Source: Allosphingosinicella sp042666435 (lineage in GTDB: Bacteria > Pseudomonadota > Alphaproteobacteria > Sphingomonadales > Sphingomonadaceae). Taken from it: a stretch of 64,000 nucleotides of DNA. Below are positions 19,580 through 27,917 of the stretch, in pieces. A program made the position numbers and the translations under genes. The notes beneath the pieces were generated by a model. That model was not told the origin of the DNA. It saw only the letters and a program-made list of their open reading frames with translations, and searched no databases. Every line of letters begins with the position of its first letter. Positions within the stretch are counted from its first letter, which is position 1. The stretch is from NCBI RefSeq assembly GCF_042666435.1, contig NZ_JBHTDC010000001.1:1612001-1676000 (forward strand), read 5' to 3'.

Positions 19580-21589
19580 TCAGGCATCAAGCATCAAATC
19601 CGGCGGCGTCGCTTCCCGTTTCAGCCGTTCGACCAGGGCATCAAGGCCCAGCACCTCCTGCCGCGCGTCGCCGCCGAGCGGGCGCAGGGCAACCGTCCGT
19701 TCCTCCGCCTCGCGCTTGCCGAGCACGAGCAAATTGGGGACCTTGGCGAGGCTGTGCTCGCGCACCTTGTAGTTGATCTTCTCGTTCCTGAGGTCGGCCT
19801 CGACCCGGATGCCGGCGGCCTTCAACGCCTCGACGACCTCATGCGCATAATCGTCGGCGTCCGAGACGATCGTCGCCACCACCGCTTGCACCGGCGCCAG
19901 CCACAAGGGAAAGCGGCCGGCATGATGCTCGATCAATATGCCGATGAAGCGCTCGAACGTGCCCAATATCGCGCGGTGGAGCATCACCGGCCGGTGGCGC
20001 GCGCCGTCCTCGCCGACATAGGATGCGTCGAGCCGCTCCGGCAGCACCGTGTCGGCCTGGATCGTGCCCACCTGCCAGGTCCGGCCGATCGCGTCGGTCA
20101 GATGGAATTCCAGCTTGGGCGCATAGAAGGCGCCTTCTCCCGGCAGCTCCTCCCAGCCGAATTCGGCCGTGGCGCGCCCGGCCGCGGCCACCGCCTCGCG
20201 CAATATCTGTTCCGACCGGTCCCATTCGGCGTCCGACCCGAAACGCTGCTCGGGCCGCAGCGCCAGCTTGATCGCATAGGTGTCAAAGCCGAGGTCGCGA
20301 TAGACCGTGTCGAGCAGGTCGCAAAAGGCGACGATCTCGTCGACCAGCTGGTCCTCGCGGCAGAAGATATGGGCGTCGTCCTGGGTGAATTGCCGGACCC
20401 GCATGATGCCGTGCAGCGCCCCGTGCGGCTCGTTGCGGTGGCAGCAGCCGAATTCCGCCATCCGGATCGGCAGCTCGCGATAGGAAGTGATGCCCTGCTT
20501 GAAGATGAGGACGTGCGCCGGGCAGTTCATCGGCTTCAGCGCCATCAGGTCGCCCGTGCCCGAAAGCACCGGCGCGTCGTCGTCGGTCGACGGGATCTCG
20601 TCCGGCACGACGAACATATTCTCGCGATATTTGCCCCAATGACCCGAGCGCTCCCACTGGCGCGCGTCCATCAATTGCGGCGTCTTCACCTCGTCATAGC
20701 CAGCCGCGTCCAGGCGCCGGCGCATATAGGATTCGAGCTGGCGCCAGACGAGGAAGCCCTTGGGGTGCCAGAAGACGCTCCCCTGCGCCTCGCTCTGCAG
20801 GTGGAACAGGTCCATGTCCTGGCCGATCCGCCGATGGTCGCGCTTGGCGGCTTCCTCCAGCCGCACGAGATGGGCGTCGAGCTGCTTCCTGTTGAGCCAG
20901 CCGGTGCCGTAGATGCGGCTCAGCATCGCGTTCTTCTGGTCGCCGCGCCAGTAAGCGCCGGACACGCGCGTCAGCTTGAACGCGTTGGGATCGAGCTTCC
21001 CGGTCGAGGCGAGGTGCGGCCCGCGGCACAAATCCATCCAGCCGCCGGAACGGTACATCGTGATCGGCTCGCCCTCCGGCAGCTCCATCACCCATTCGGC
21101 CTTGAACGTCTCGCCGTGCTTCTCGAAGAAGGCGCGGACGTCGTCGCGGCTCCAGACTTCGCGCACCAGCGGCTCGTCGCGCGCGATCACGCGGCGCATC
21201 TCCTCCTCGATCGCGGGAAGATCCTCGTCGGTGAACGGCCCGCGCTCGGCGGCCGGCGCGAAATCGTAATAGAAACCGTCGTCGGTCGCCGGGCCGAACG
21301 TGATCTGCGTGCCGGGAAACAGATTCTGCACGGCTTCCGCCAGCACATGGGCATAATCGTGCCGCACCAGCTCGAGCGCGTCCGCTTCGTCGCGGCTGGT
21401 GATCAAGGCGAGCTCCGCATCGCCCTCGAACGGCCGCATGATGTCGCGCACTTCGCCATTGACCCGCGCCGCCATCGCCGCCTTGGCGAGCCCCGGCCCG
21501 ATCGCCGCCGCGACATCGGCCGGCGTCGTCCCCGGCGCCACCTCGCGCACCGAGCCGTCGGGAAGGGCGATCTTGAAATGCTGCGTCAT
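19580..21589 (-). CDS. thrS: Threonyl-tRNA synthetase
   Basis: The 669-residue class II synthetase charges tRNA-Thr and edits mischarged serine. It shows an N-terminal TGS domain (MTQHFKIALPDGSVREV), an editing domain with paired His (VRHDYAHVLAEAVQNLFPG), and catalytic motifs (RSGHWGKYRENMF, KPMNCPAHVLIFK with the zinc-binding Cys, RMAEFGCCHRNEPHGALHG, FTQDDAHIFC). An anticodon-binding domain ends the protein (FPLWLAPVQAVVATI, KINYKVREHS). Length is normal. A dead vapBC module and then infC follow on the same strand. Confidence 0.97.
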   Translation of the reverse strand: MTQHFKIALPDGSVREVAPGTTPADVAAAIGPGLAKAAMAARVNGEVRDIMRPFEGDAELALITSRDEADALELVRHDYAHVLAEAVQNLFPGTQITFGPATDDGFYYDFAPAAERGPFTDEDLPAIEEEMRRVIARDEPLVREVWSRDDVRAFFEKHGETFKAEWVMELPEGEPITMYRSGGWMDLCRGPHLASTGKLDPNAFKLTRVSGAYWRGDQKNAMLSRIYGTGWLNRKQLDAHLVRLEEAAKRDHRRIGQDMDLFHLQSEAQGSVFWHPKGFLVWRQLESYMRRRLDAAGYDEVKTPQLMDARQWERSGHWGKYRENMFVVPDEIPSTDDDAPVLSGTGDLMALKPMNCPAHVLIFKQGITSYRELPIRMAEFGCCHRNEPHGALHGIMRVRQFTQDDAHIFCREDQLVDEIVAFCDLLDTVYRDLGFDTYAIKLALRPEQRFGSDAEWDRSEQILREAVAAAGRATAEFGWEELPGEGAFYAPKLEFHLTDAIGRTWQVGTIQADTVLPERLDASYVGEDGARHRPVMLHRAILGTFERFIGILIEHHAGRFPLWLAPVQAVVATIVSDADDYAHEVVEALKAAGIRVEADLRNEKINYKVREHSLAKVPNLLVLGKREAEERTVALRPLGGDARQEVLGLDALVERLKREATPPDLMLDA

Positions 21590-21669
21590 GGAACGCGCAT
21601 GTAGCGAGCGAGGACGCCAATCTCCAGCCCCCGCGCGCGCTCCGCCGTAGTGCGAGGCTGAAGGGGTGA

Positions 21670-21864
21670 AGACGCGCCCGGATCGTCGCCGGGCTGCATG
21701 GAGGCCTCGATCAGGCCGCGGCCGTCGCTCACGGCGGGGAGCCCCCCCCTTCGGAGATCGTCGCGCGGCTGGTGGCGCTCAACGCGTCGCGCGCCGCCGA
21801 GGAAGCCGCCGGCACGATCCGCTGGCTCCGTCCCAATTATCAGCGCCCACGCTTTGGCGACTGA
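21670..21864 (+). pseudogene. C-terminal remnant of a class I SAM-dependent DNA methyltransferase
   Basis: An open stretch after an in-frame stop at 21667-21669 ends with EIVARLVALNASRAAEEAAG and then TIRWLRPNYQRPRFGD before TGA. This closely resembles the extreme C-terminus of MmeI-like or other large type II DNA methyltransferase/specificity proteins, where LN-x-x-RA-x-EE-x-x-G-x-x-WLRP-x-YQ is a recurrent ending. No start codon context, catalytic NPPY motif or upstream domain is present in the window, so only about 60 codons remain. The identification is from recalled family pattern and needs an alignment. It lies in the 418-nt gap between thrS and the hydrolase gene, which otherwise holds nothing recognisable. 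Confidence 0.55.
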
Positions 21865-22007
21865 TCCACCATTTTCCTACAGGCCCTTCGCCATGCTAGG
21901 GGGCGCTGCATGATCCTGGACCCGCCAAAAGCGCCGCGCGCGCACCGACCCACCCTCGCCCGGCGCAAGATGCGCATGAGTGCGAACATTGGGACCTTTG
22001 CCCGCTC

Positions 22008-22745
22008 ATGACCGCCATTGCCCATCTCGAAATCGGCGAGGATCTCCGCCTCGCTTATCGCCACCGCCCCGGGCGCGGGCCGACCATCCTGTTCCTGCCG
22101 GGCTATGCGTCCGATATGGAAGGGACCAAGGCGGTCGCGCTCGACGCCTGGGCGGAGTGCGAAGGGCGGGCGATGCTGCGCTTCGATTATGCCGGCTGCG
22201 GGGCGAGCGACGGCGCCTTCGAAGCGCAGACCCTCGCCACATGGCGCGGCGACGTGCTGGCGATGATCGACGAGGTGATCGAGGGGCCGGTGCTGCTGGT
22301 CGGTTCGTCGATGGGCGGCTGGCTGATGCTGCTCGCCGCGCTCGCCCGGCCGGACCGGGTGGCGGGGCTGGTCGGGATCGCGGCCGCGCCCGATTTCACC
22401 TTCTGGGGCTTCAGCCAGGATCAGAAGATGGAGATATTGCGCGAGGGCCGGATCGAGGAGCCCTCGCCTTATGGCGACCCCGTGGTCACCACCCGCGCCT
22501 TCTGGGAAAGCGGCGAGGCCCTGCGCCTGCTCCACGGGCCGATCGCGATCGACTGCCCCGTCCGCCTTCTCCACGGCCAGGCCGATGCCGACGTGCCCTG
22601 GCAATATTCGCTGGAACTGATGAAGCTGCTGCGTTCAGCCGACGTGCAGACGGCGTTCGTCAAGGACGGCGACCACCGCCTGTCGCGCGGGCGCGACGTC
22701 GCGCTCCTGATCGCGGCCGTCAACGGACTGCTGGAGGAATCGTGA
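22008..22745 (+). CDS. Alpha/beta hydrolase
   Basis: The 245-residue protein has the alpha/beta-hydrolase fold with an oxyanion region ILFLPGYASDMEG, nucleophile elbow VGSSMGGW, Asp in LLHGQADADVPW and His in DGDHRLSRG. It resembles the ABHD10-like thioesterase/esterase group. No signal peptide is seen, so it is probably cytosolic. The substrate is unknown. Its stop overlaps the GTG start of the next gene (GTGA), so the two are probably co-translated. Confidence 0.88.
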   Translation: MTAIAHLEIGEDLRLAYRHRPGRGPTILFLPGYASDMEGTKAVALDAWAECEGRAMLRFDYAGCGASDGAFEAQTLATWRGDVLAMIDEVIEGPVLLVGSSMGGWLMLLAALARPDRVAGLVGIAAAPDFTFWGFSQDQKMEILREGRIEEPSPYGDPVVTTRAFWESGEALRLLHGPIAIDCPVRLLHGQADADVPWQYSLELMKLLRSADVQTAFVKDGDHRLSRGRDVALLIAAVNGLLEES

Positions 22746-23554
22746 TCGCATTGCTGATGGCGCTCGCCGCCGCTCAGGTCGGGCCATTCCCCACGCCGAA
22801 TGCCGATGCGCCCATTCCCGAGCTGGAGAAACGCCCGCCGGCGCCGTCGGCCGAACCTCGGGCGACGCCGGTGTCGGACCAGGACGGCTATGCCCAATGC
22901 GCGGCCCTGGTGCGGAGCGACGCCGAGCGGGCCTTGACCGTCGCCAACGAATGGCTGGTGCGCGGCGGGGGCATATTCGCGCGCCAGTGCGCCGGCTTGG
23001 CTTATGTCGAACTGGGCCGCTGGGACGCGGCCGCCGCCGCTTTCGCGCAGGCCGCGGAACAAGCCGAGACGACGGTCGATCCGCGCCGCGCCGATTTCTG
23101 GGTGCAGGCCGGCAATAGCTGGCTGGCCGCCGGCGACGCCCTCCAGGCGCGCCGGGCGTTCGATTCGGCGCTGGCCACCGCCTTGCTGGCGCCGCAGCTG
23201 CGCGGCGAGGTCCATCTCGACCGCGCTCGCGCCGGAGTCGCGCTCGACGACTTGGCCGGCGCCCGCGTCGATCTCGACAAGGGGCTGGAGCTGGTTCCGC
23301 AAGATCCGTTCGGCTGGTATCTCTCCTCGGCGCTGGCGCTCAAGGAGAAGGATCTGGCGCGCGCCCAGGACGACATCGCCGAGGCGGTGCGACTGGCCCC
23401 GGACGATGCCAACCTGCTGGTCCATGCCGGCAACGTCGCCGGCATCTCCGGCGAGGTCGAAGCGGCGAAAGGCCTCTATACGAGGGCGATCAGGCTCGCC
23501 CCCGGCACCGACGCGGCCAAGGCGGCTGAAGCGGCGCTCGCCGCGAATCGATAG
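22742..23554 (+). CDS. Tetratricopeptide repeat protein
   Basis: The 270-residue protein starts at a GTG overlapping the previous stop. A short hydrophobic N-terminus (MIALLMALAAAQVGPFP) looks like a cleavable signal, suggesting a periplasmic location. Several TPR-like helical repeats follow (FARQCAGLAYVELGRWDAAA, WVQAGNSWLAAGDALQARRA, HLDRARAGVALDDLAGARVD, ISGEVEAAKGLYTRAIRLAP). TPR proteins scaffold protein-protein contacts; the partner is unknown. Proximity suggests a link to the hydrolase. Confidence 0.85.
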   Translation: MIALLMALAAAQVGPFPTPNADAPIPELEKRPPAPSAEPRATPVSDQDGYAQCAALVRSDAERALTVANEWLVRGGGIFARQCAGLAYVELGRWDAAAAAFAQAAEQAETTVDPRRADFWVQAGNSWLAAGDALQARRAFDSALATALLAPQLRGEVHLDRARAGVALDDLAGARVDLDKGLELVPQDPFGWYLSSALALKEKDLARAQDDIAEAVRLAPDDANLLVHAGNVAGISGEVEAAKGLYTRAIRLAPGTDAAKAAEAALAANR

Positions 23555-23571
23555 GCAGGATGTGAATGATA

Positions 23572-23685
23572 CCGCTCATCCTGAGGAGGGATTGAGCTTG
23601 GCGAAGGCCCGTCTCGAAGGACCGGCCCCAGTGCGTCCTTCGAGACGCCGCTTCGACAAGCTCAGCGGCTCCTCAGGATGAGCGG
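23572..23685. repeat. Palindromic intergenic repeat (REP-like)
   Basis: Inverted arms CCGCTCATCCTGAGGAG (23572-23588) and its complement (23669-23685) enclose a second imperfect inverted pair around CTCGAAGGAC and GTCCTTCGAG. It belongs to the same general type as the other short palindromes listed here (core CTTCGACAAGCTCAG). It lies between two convergent genes and could act as a transcription barrier. Confidence 0.8.
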
Positions 23686-23733
23686 GGAGGAGTGCATCAG
23701 ATGCTCAGCTCTTCTCGGCCTGGCCAACCCCGC

Positions 23734-24438
23734 TCAATCGAGGTAGAAATCGATCGTCGTCACCACCCGCACCTTCTGGAACGGCGAATCGTTGCCCGAT
23801 CCGCTATCCTCGCCGTCGCGGGCGCCGATCGAGAAATAGCCCTGGGTCGCCTGCTTGATGCCGCCGACATCCGCGCCCGAATCCTCGGCGAATTGTTCGG
23901 CACCCTTGCGGGCATCCTTGGTCGCCTCGGCGATCATCGCCGGTTTGACGTCGTTCAATTTGGTGAAGTTGTAGGTCATCCCCGATCCTTCCTCGACCGC
24001 GACGCCGTCGCGGATGAGGTCGAACTGCCGGGCATAGGCCTGGCGGGCTTTCATCACGTCGTTGGTGCGAAGCAGCAGGCGGCGGCGGACCGTGACGCTG
24101 TCGACGCCGCGGTTGCTGTCATAATATTGGCTGACGCTGACCCCGGCCGTGCTGACCTCCTCATCCTTGAAGCCGGCGGCCCGAAGGAAGTCGGTGATGG
24201 CGCGCGTATCCTGGTCGATCGCGGTCTGGACGGGGCCGAGCTCGGTGCCCTGCTCGGTATAGGCGATCGACCAGGTGGCGAGATCGGCGGTGACGTCGCG
24301 CTCGGCGAGTCCGCGCACCGTCACCGACCGGTCCGCCATGCGGGCGCGGCGGAGGCCGTCGCCGAGCAGATAGCCGCCGATGATGATGCCGAGCGCGACG
24401 ATGCCCGCGGCGATGAAGCTGTTCCGGTCCCACGTCAT
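23734..24438 (-). CDS. SIMPL (DUF541) domain protein
   Basis: The 234-residue protein has one N-terminal membrane anchor (about residues 8-27, FIAAGIVALGIIIGGYLLG) and a SIMPL/DUF541 domain (SVTVRGLAERDVTADLATWS, VSVSQYYDSNRGVDSVTVRR, ATKDARKGAEQFAEDSGADV). Such proteins are exported or membrane-anchored periplasmic proteins of unclear, possibly stress-related, function. The start at 24438 has GGGGGTG upstream and the start 72 nt earlier is not needed by the family. It is divergent from gloA. Confidence 0.88.
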   Translation of the reverse strand: MTWDRNSFIAAGIVALGIIIGGYLLGDGLRRARMADRSVTVRGLAERDVTADLATWSIAYTEQGTELGPVQTAIDQDTRAITDFLRAAGFKDEEVSTAGVSVSQYYDSNRGVDSVTVRRRLLLRTNDVMKARQAYARQFDLIRDGVAVEEGSGMTYNFTKLNDVKPAMIAEATKDARKGAEQFAEDSGADVGGIKQATQGYFSIGARDGEDSGSGNDSPFQKVRVVTTIDFYLD

Positions 24439-24530
24439 GAAAACACCCCCCAACGAGGTGGCGGGAACGCCGCCTCGCCCCCATAATAAGCGCATCGGGA
24501 GCCGCCGCATAGAATGATTGAGGAAGCGTT

Positions 24531-24950
24531 ATGAAATATTTGCACACGATGGTCCGCGTCTCGGATCCGGCCGAGAGCCTGCGCTTCTTCGAGCTGCTCG
24601 GCCTCCGCGAATTGCGGCGCCACGATCATGAACAGGGCCGCTTCACGCTCATCTTCCTCGCCGCTCCGGGGGATGAGGACGCGCAGGTCGAGCTTACCCA
24701 CAATTGGGACCATGAGGGCGGCTATGAAGGCGGCCGCAATTTCGGCCATCTCGCCTATCGCGTCGGCGACATATATGAAGTCTGCCGGCGGCTGATGGAC
24801 CAGGGCGTCACCATCAACCGCCCGCCGCGCGACGGCCGCATGGCCTTCGTCCGATCGCCCGACGGCATCTCGGTCGAACTGCTCCAGGAGGGCGAGGCGC
24901 TGCCGCCGGCCGAGCCGTGGGCGTCGATGGAGAATGTCGGCACATGGTAG
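24531..24950 (+). CDS. gloA: Lactoylglutathione lyase (glyoxalase I, VOC family)
   Basis: The 139-residue VOC-fold metalloenzyme isomerises the methylglyoxal-glutathione hemithioacetal to S-lactoylglutathione. It shows the two beta-alpha-beta-beta-beta modules with metal-ligand candidates His5 (LHTMVRV), Glu in VELTHNWDH, His in NFGHLAYRV and Glu in GISVELLQ. Its last 7 nt overlap the start of gloB, the next enzyme of the pathway, so this is a complete two-gene glyoxalase detoxification unit. Confidence 0.93.
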   Translation: MKYLHTMVRVSDPAESLRFFELLGLRELRRHDHEQGRFTLIFLAAPGDEDAQVELTHNWDHEGGYEGGRNFGHLAYRVGDIYEVCRRLMDQGVTINRPPRDGRMAFVRSPDGISVELLQEGEALPPAEPWASMENVGTW

Positions 24951-25672
24951 AGATCGTCCGCATCCCCGCCTTGAGCGACAATTATATCTGGCTGGTCCAC
25001 GAGCCGGGCTCCGGCGAGACATTGGTGATCGACCCCGCCGTCGCCGACCCCGTCCTCGCCGAGGCGGACGCGCGGGGCTGGCGGATCACCCAGGTCTGGA
25101 ACACGCATTGGCATCCCGATCACACCGGTGGCAACGGAGCGATAAAGGCGGCGACCAGCTGCCGAATCACCGGCCCCGCCGCCGAAGCGGAGCGGATCCC
25201 AACGCTGGATCGATGGGTGGCGGAGGGCGACAGGGTGGCGCTCGGCGCGATCGAGGCAATCGTGATGGAGACTCCCGCCCATACCGCCGGGCACATTTCC
25301 TATCATCTCCCGTCGGAAGGGCTGATCTTCGTCGGCGACACATTGTTCGCGATGGGCTGCGGCCGCCTGTTCGAAGGTGAGGCCGACCAGATGCACGCCA
25401 ACCTCCAGCGTTTCGCCGCCCTCCCGCCGGAGACCTTTGTCTATTGCGCCCACGAATATACGCTCGCCAACGGCCGCTTCGCATTGTCGGTCGAGCCGGA
25501 CAACCGGGCGCTGGTCGAACGGATGGAGCAAGTCGAGGTAATGCGAGCGGCGGGCGAGGCGACCTTGCCCACCACGATCGCCCTCGAACGGGCGACCAAT
25601 CCGTTCATGCGCGCCCCCTCCGCCGAAGAACTGGCCGAAAGGCGGCGCGCCAAGGATGCATTTCGGGGCTGA
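24944..25672 (+). CDS. gloB: Hydroxyacylglutathione hydrolase (glyoxalase II)
   Basis: The 242-residue metallo-beta-lactamase-fold enzyme hydrolyses S-lactoylglutathione to D-lactate and glutathione. The binuclear metal site is clear: THWHPDHTGGN, ETPAHTAGHISYH, FVGDTLFAMGCGRLFEG and YCAHEYTLAN. The start is the ATG overlapping the gloA stop (MVEIVRIPAL), in agreement with the family N-terminus ALSDNYIWL. Confidence 0.95.
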   Translation: MVEIVRIPALSDNYIWLVHEPGSGETLVIDPAVADPVLAEADARGWRITQVWNTHWHPDHTGGNGAIKAATSCRITGPAAEAERIPTLDRWVAEGDRVALGAIEAIVMETPAHTAGHISYHLPSEGLIFVGDTLFAMGCGRLFEGEADQMHANLQRFAALPPETFVYCAHEYTLANGRFALSVEPDNRALVERMEQVEVMRAAGEATLPTTIALERATNPFMRAPSAEELAERRRAKDAFRG

Positions 25673-25717
25673 AGCGTTTATGATCCGCAAGCGGGGCGCC
25701 AAATGATGGAGGCGATC

Positions 25718-26125
25718 ATGCCGAAAATGGTTCTGGTTCCGCTCGTCGCGCTGGCCGCCGGCTGCGCGGCCTATGCCGGCGGCCCGGCGAGCGCCGAAGA
25801 CTCCGCCGAGACGCAGGCCAAGATGGAGGCGGCGCTCAGCGGCAGAGTGGCCGGCCCGCCGGTCAATTGCGTGCCCTCGCGTGAGATCGAAGGGAACACG
25901 CCGCTCGGCTCGGACCTCATCCTGTTCAAGGCGCGCGGGAATCTCGTCTACCTCAACCAGACGCGCGGCGCGTGCAACCTCAAGCCGTGGGCGGCCTACA
26001 AAAGGCAGACGATCAGCTCCAACATGTGCCGGGGCGAGATTATCGACGTCTTCGATCCGCGCAGCGGCGTGCCGCTCGGCAGCTGCTCGCTCGGCGACTT
26101 CACGCCCTACCGGCGCGCCGATTAG
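25718..26125 (+). CDS. Uncharacterised lipoprotein
   Basis: The 135-residue product starts MPKMVLVPLVALAAGCAAYA, with lipobox LAAGC. GGAGG stands 5 nt before this ATG, which decides it over ATGs at 25703 and 25706. The mature part has four spaced Cys residues (VNCVPS, GACNLKPW, NMCRGE, GSCSLGDFTPY) that could form disulfides in the periplasm. I recognise the pattern as a small conserved sphingomonad-type protein but know no function. Its stop overlaps the convergent acyl-CoA synthetase stop by 4 nt. Confidence 0.8.
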   Translation: MPKMVLVPLVALAAGCAAYAGGPASAEDSAETQAKMEAALSGRVAGPPVNCVPSREIEGNTPLGSDLILFKARGNLVYLNQTRGACNLKPWAAYKRQTISSNMCRGEIIDVFDPRSGVPLGSCSLGDFTPYRRAD

Positions 26126-27915
26126 CGCTTGTAGAGCGCGTCGAGGCGGGCGCCGTATTTTTCCTTGAGCACGTGGCGCCGGATCTTGATCGATGGCGTC
26201 AATTGCTGATTCTCGACCGTGAACGGCTCGTCGGCGACGATGAAGCGGCGCACCTTCTCGATCACCGAGAGGTCCGCATTGACCCGGTCGACGGCGGCCG
26301 ACAAAGCGCGCAGATATTCCGGATCGCGGCCGAGCTCGACGAAATCGACCCTCTTGCCGTTGGCCAGCGCCCATTCGGCGGTCCAGTCGCAATCCGGCAC
26401 CAGCAGGCCGACGAGATAGGGCCTTTTGTCTCCCGCTACCATCGCCTGGACGATTTCGGGCTGGAGGGTGAGCATTCCCTCCACCTTCTGGGGCGCGACA
26501 TTGTCGCCCTTGTCGTTGACGATGATGTCCTTCTTGCGATCGGTGATGACGATCCGGCCCTTGTCGTCGAGATGCCCGACATCCCCGGTGTGGAGCCAGC
26601 CGTCGACCACGGTCCGTTCGCTGAGCGCCGGGTTGCGCCAATAGCCCTTCATCACCAGCTCGCCGCGCACCAATATTTCGCCATCCCCGGCGATGCGTAC
26701 CTCGGTATTCATCATCGGCGGCCCGACCGTGTCCATCCTGATGCCGGCGCTGGGCCGGTTGCAGCTGATCACCGGCGCCGCCTCGGTCTGGCCGTAACCC
26801 TGGAGCAGGGTGAGGCCGATCGAATGGAAGAAGATGCCGACCTCGGGATTGAGCGGTGCCCCGCCCGACACCATCGCCTTGATCCGGCCGCCGAAGCGCG
26901 CGCTGATCTTGGGCCGCAGCGTCCGGCCCAGCAGGAGGTCCATCGGCCGATCCCACAAGGGCACCGATCCCGCATAATCCTTGGCGCCGATGTCGAGGGC
27001 GCGGCGCATCAGGTAGTTAGTGACCTTGCCCTGCTTCTCGACATTCTTGAGGATGCGCTGGCGGAGCACCTCGAACAGGCGCGGGACCACGACCATGATG
27101 GTCGGCCGCACCTCCTCGATATTGGAGGCGAGCTTCTCCAGCCCTTCGGAATAATAGATTTGCGCGCCGAGGCCGATCGGGAAAAACTGCCCGCCGCTAT
27201 GTTCGTAGGCGTGGCTGGCGGGGAGGAAGGAGAGGAATATTTCGTCGTCCCAGCCAAAATCCTCCGAGATGATGTCGGTGCATCCCTCGACATTGTGGAG
27301 GATGGCGCCGTGATGCTGCATCACGCCGCGCGGCGCACCGCCGGTGCCCGACGTGTAGATGATGCAGGCGAGGTCATCGCGGCCGAACGCGGCGCCGGCC
27401 GCGCAGGCCTCGACGTCGGCGGCTTCCGATCCGATCAGCCCTTGCCAATCGTGGAATCGCACGGTGCCGCTCTGGCCGACCGGGATCGGCTCGATGCCGA
27501 TGACATGTTCGCAGGCCGAGCTGCGCAGCACCGCCGGCAGCAGCGGCTTCGCGAGCTTGTTGGTGGAGACGATGACCGCGCGGGCGCCGCTGTCGTCGAG
27601 GATATGCTGGTGGTCGCGCTCGCTGTTGGTGACGTAGGTGGGCACTGTGACGCAACCCGCCGCCATGATGGCGAGATCGGCGATGCACCATTCCGGCCGG
27701 TTCTCCGACACCAGCATCACCGTGTCGCCGGGATTGAGCCCAATCCGCTTCAGCGCCGCCGCCAGCGCGGCCACGGTCTCGGCGGCCTCGCGCCAGCTGG
27801 TCGAGCGCCACTCTCCGTCCTTTTTCGCCCACAGGAACGGCGCGTCGCCCTTCTCCGCCGCGCGCGCGAAGAACATCGCGACCAGGTTCGGGAAATGTTC
27901 GAGCTGCCGGGCCAT
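26122..27915 (-). CDS. Long-chain fatty acid--CoA ligase (AMP-binding)
   Basis: The 597-residue adenylate-forming enzyme activates fatty acids with ATP and CoA. It has the AMP-binding P-loop CIIYTSGTGGAPRGVM, motif LLQGYGQTEAAPVIS, LHTGDVGHLDDKGRIVITDR and the C-terminal catalytic Lys region (TPSIKIRRHVLKEKYG). Size and the FAAH/long-chain insert (SEGLEKLASNIEEVRPTIM) point to the FadD15/long-chain group rather than acetate. It begins 2 nt after the stop of the gamma-glutamyltranspeptidase gene and is probably cotranscribed with it. Confidence 0.92.
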   Translation of the reverse strand: MARQLEHFPNLVAMFFARAAEKGDAPFLWAKKDGEWRSTSWREAAETVAALAAALKRIGLNPGDTVMLVSENRPEWCIADLAIMAAGCVTVPTYVTNSERDHQHILDDSGARAVIVSTNKLAKPLLPAVLRSSACEHVIGIEPIPVGQSGTVRFHDWQGLIGSEAADVEACAAGAAFGRDDLACIIYTSGTGGAPRGVMQHHGAILHNVEGCTDIISEDFGWDDEIFLSFLPASHAYEHSGGQFFPIGLGAQIYYSEGLEKLASNIEEVRPTIMVVVPRLFEVLRQRILKNVEKQGKVTNYLMRRALDIGAKDYAGSVPLWDRPMDLLLGRTLRPKISARFGGRIKAMVSGGAPLNPEVGIFFHSIGLTLLQGYGQTEAAPVISCNRPSAGIRMDTVGPPMMNTEVRIAGDGEILVRGELVMKGYWRNPALSERTVVDGWLHTGDVGHLDDKGRIVITDRKKDIIVNDKGDNVAPQKVEGMLTLQPEIVQAMVAGDKRPYLVGLLVPDCDWTAEWALANGKRVDFVELGRDPEYLRALSAAVDRVNADLSVIEKVRRFIVADEPFTVENQQLTPSIKIRRHVLKEKYGARLDALYKR

Positions 27916-27917
27916 GG

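Noticed and set aside
19361..21604. Long plus-strand open frame opposite thrS
   Set aside because: Antisense shadow; the minus strand encodes a complete threonyl-tRNA synthetase with all catalytic motifs.
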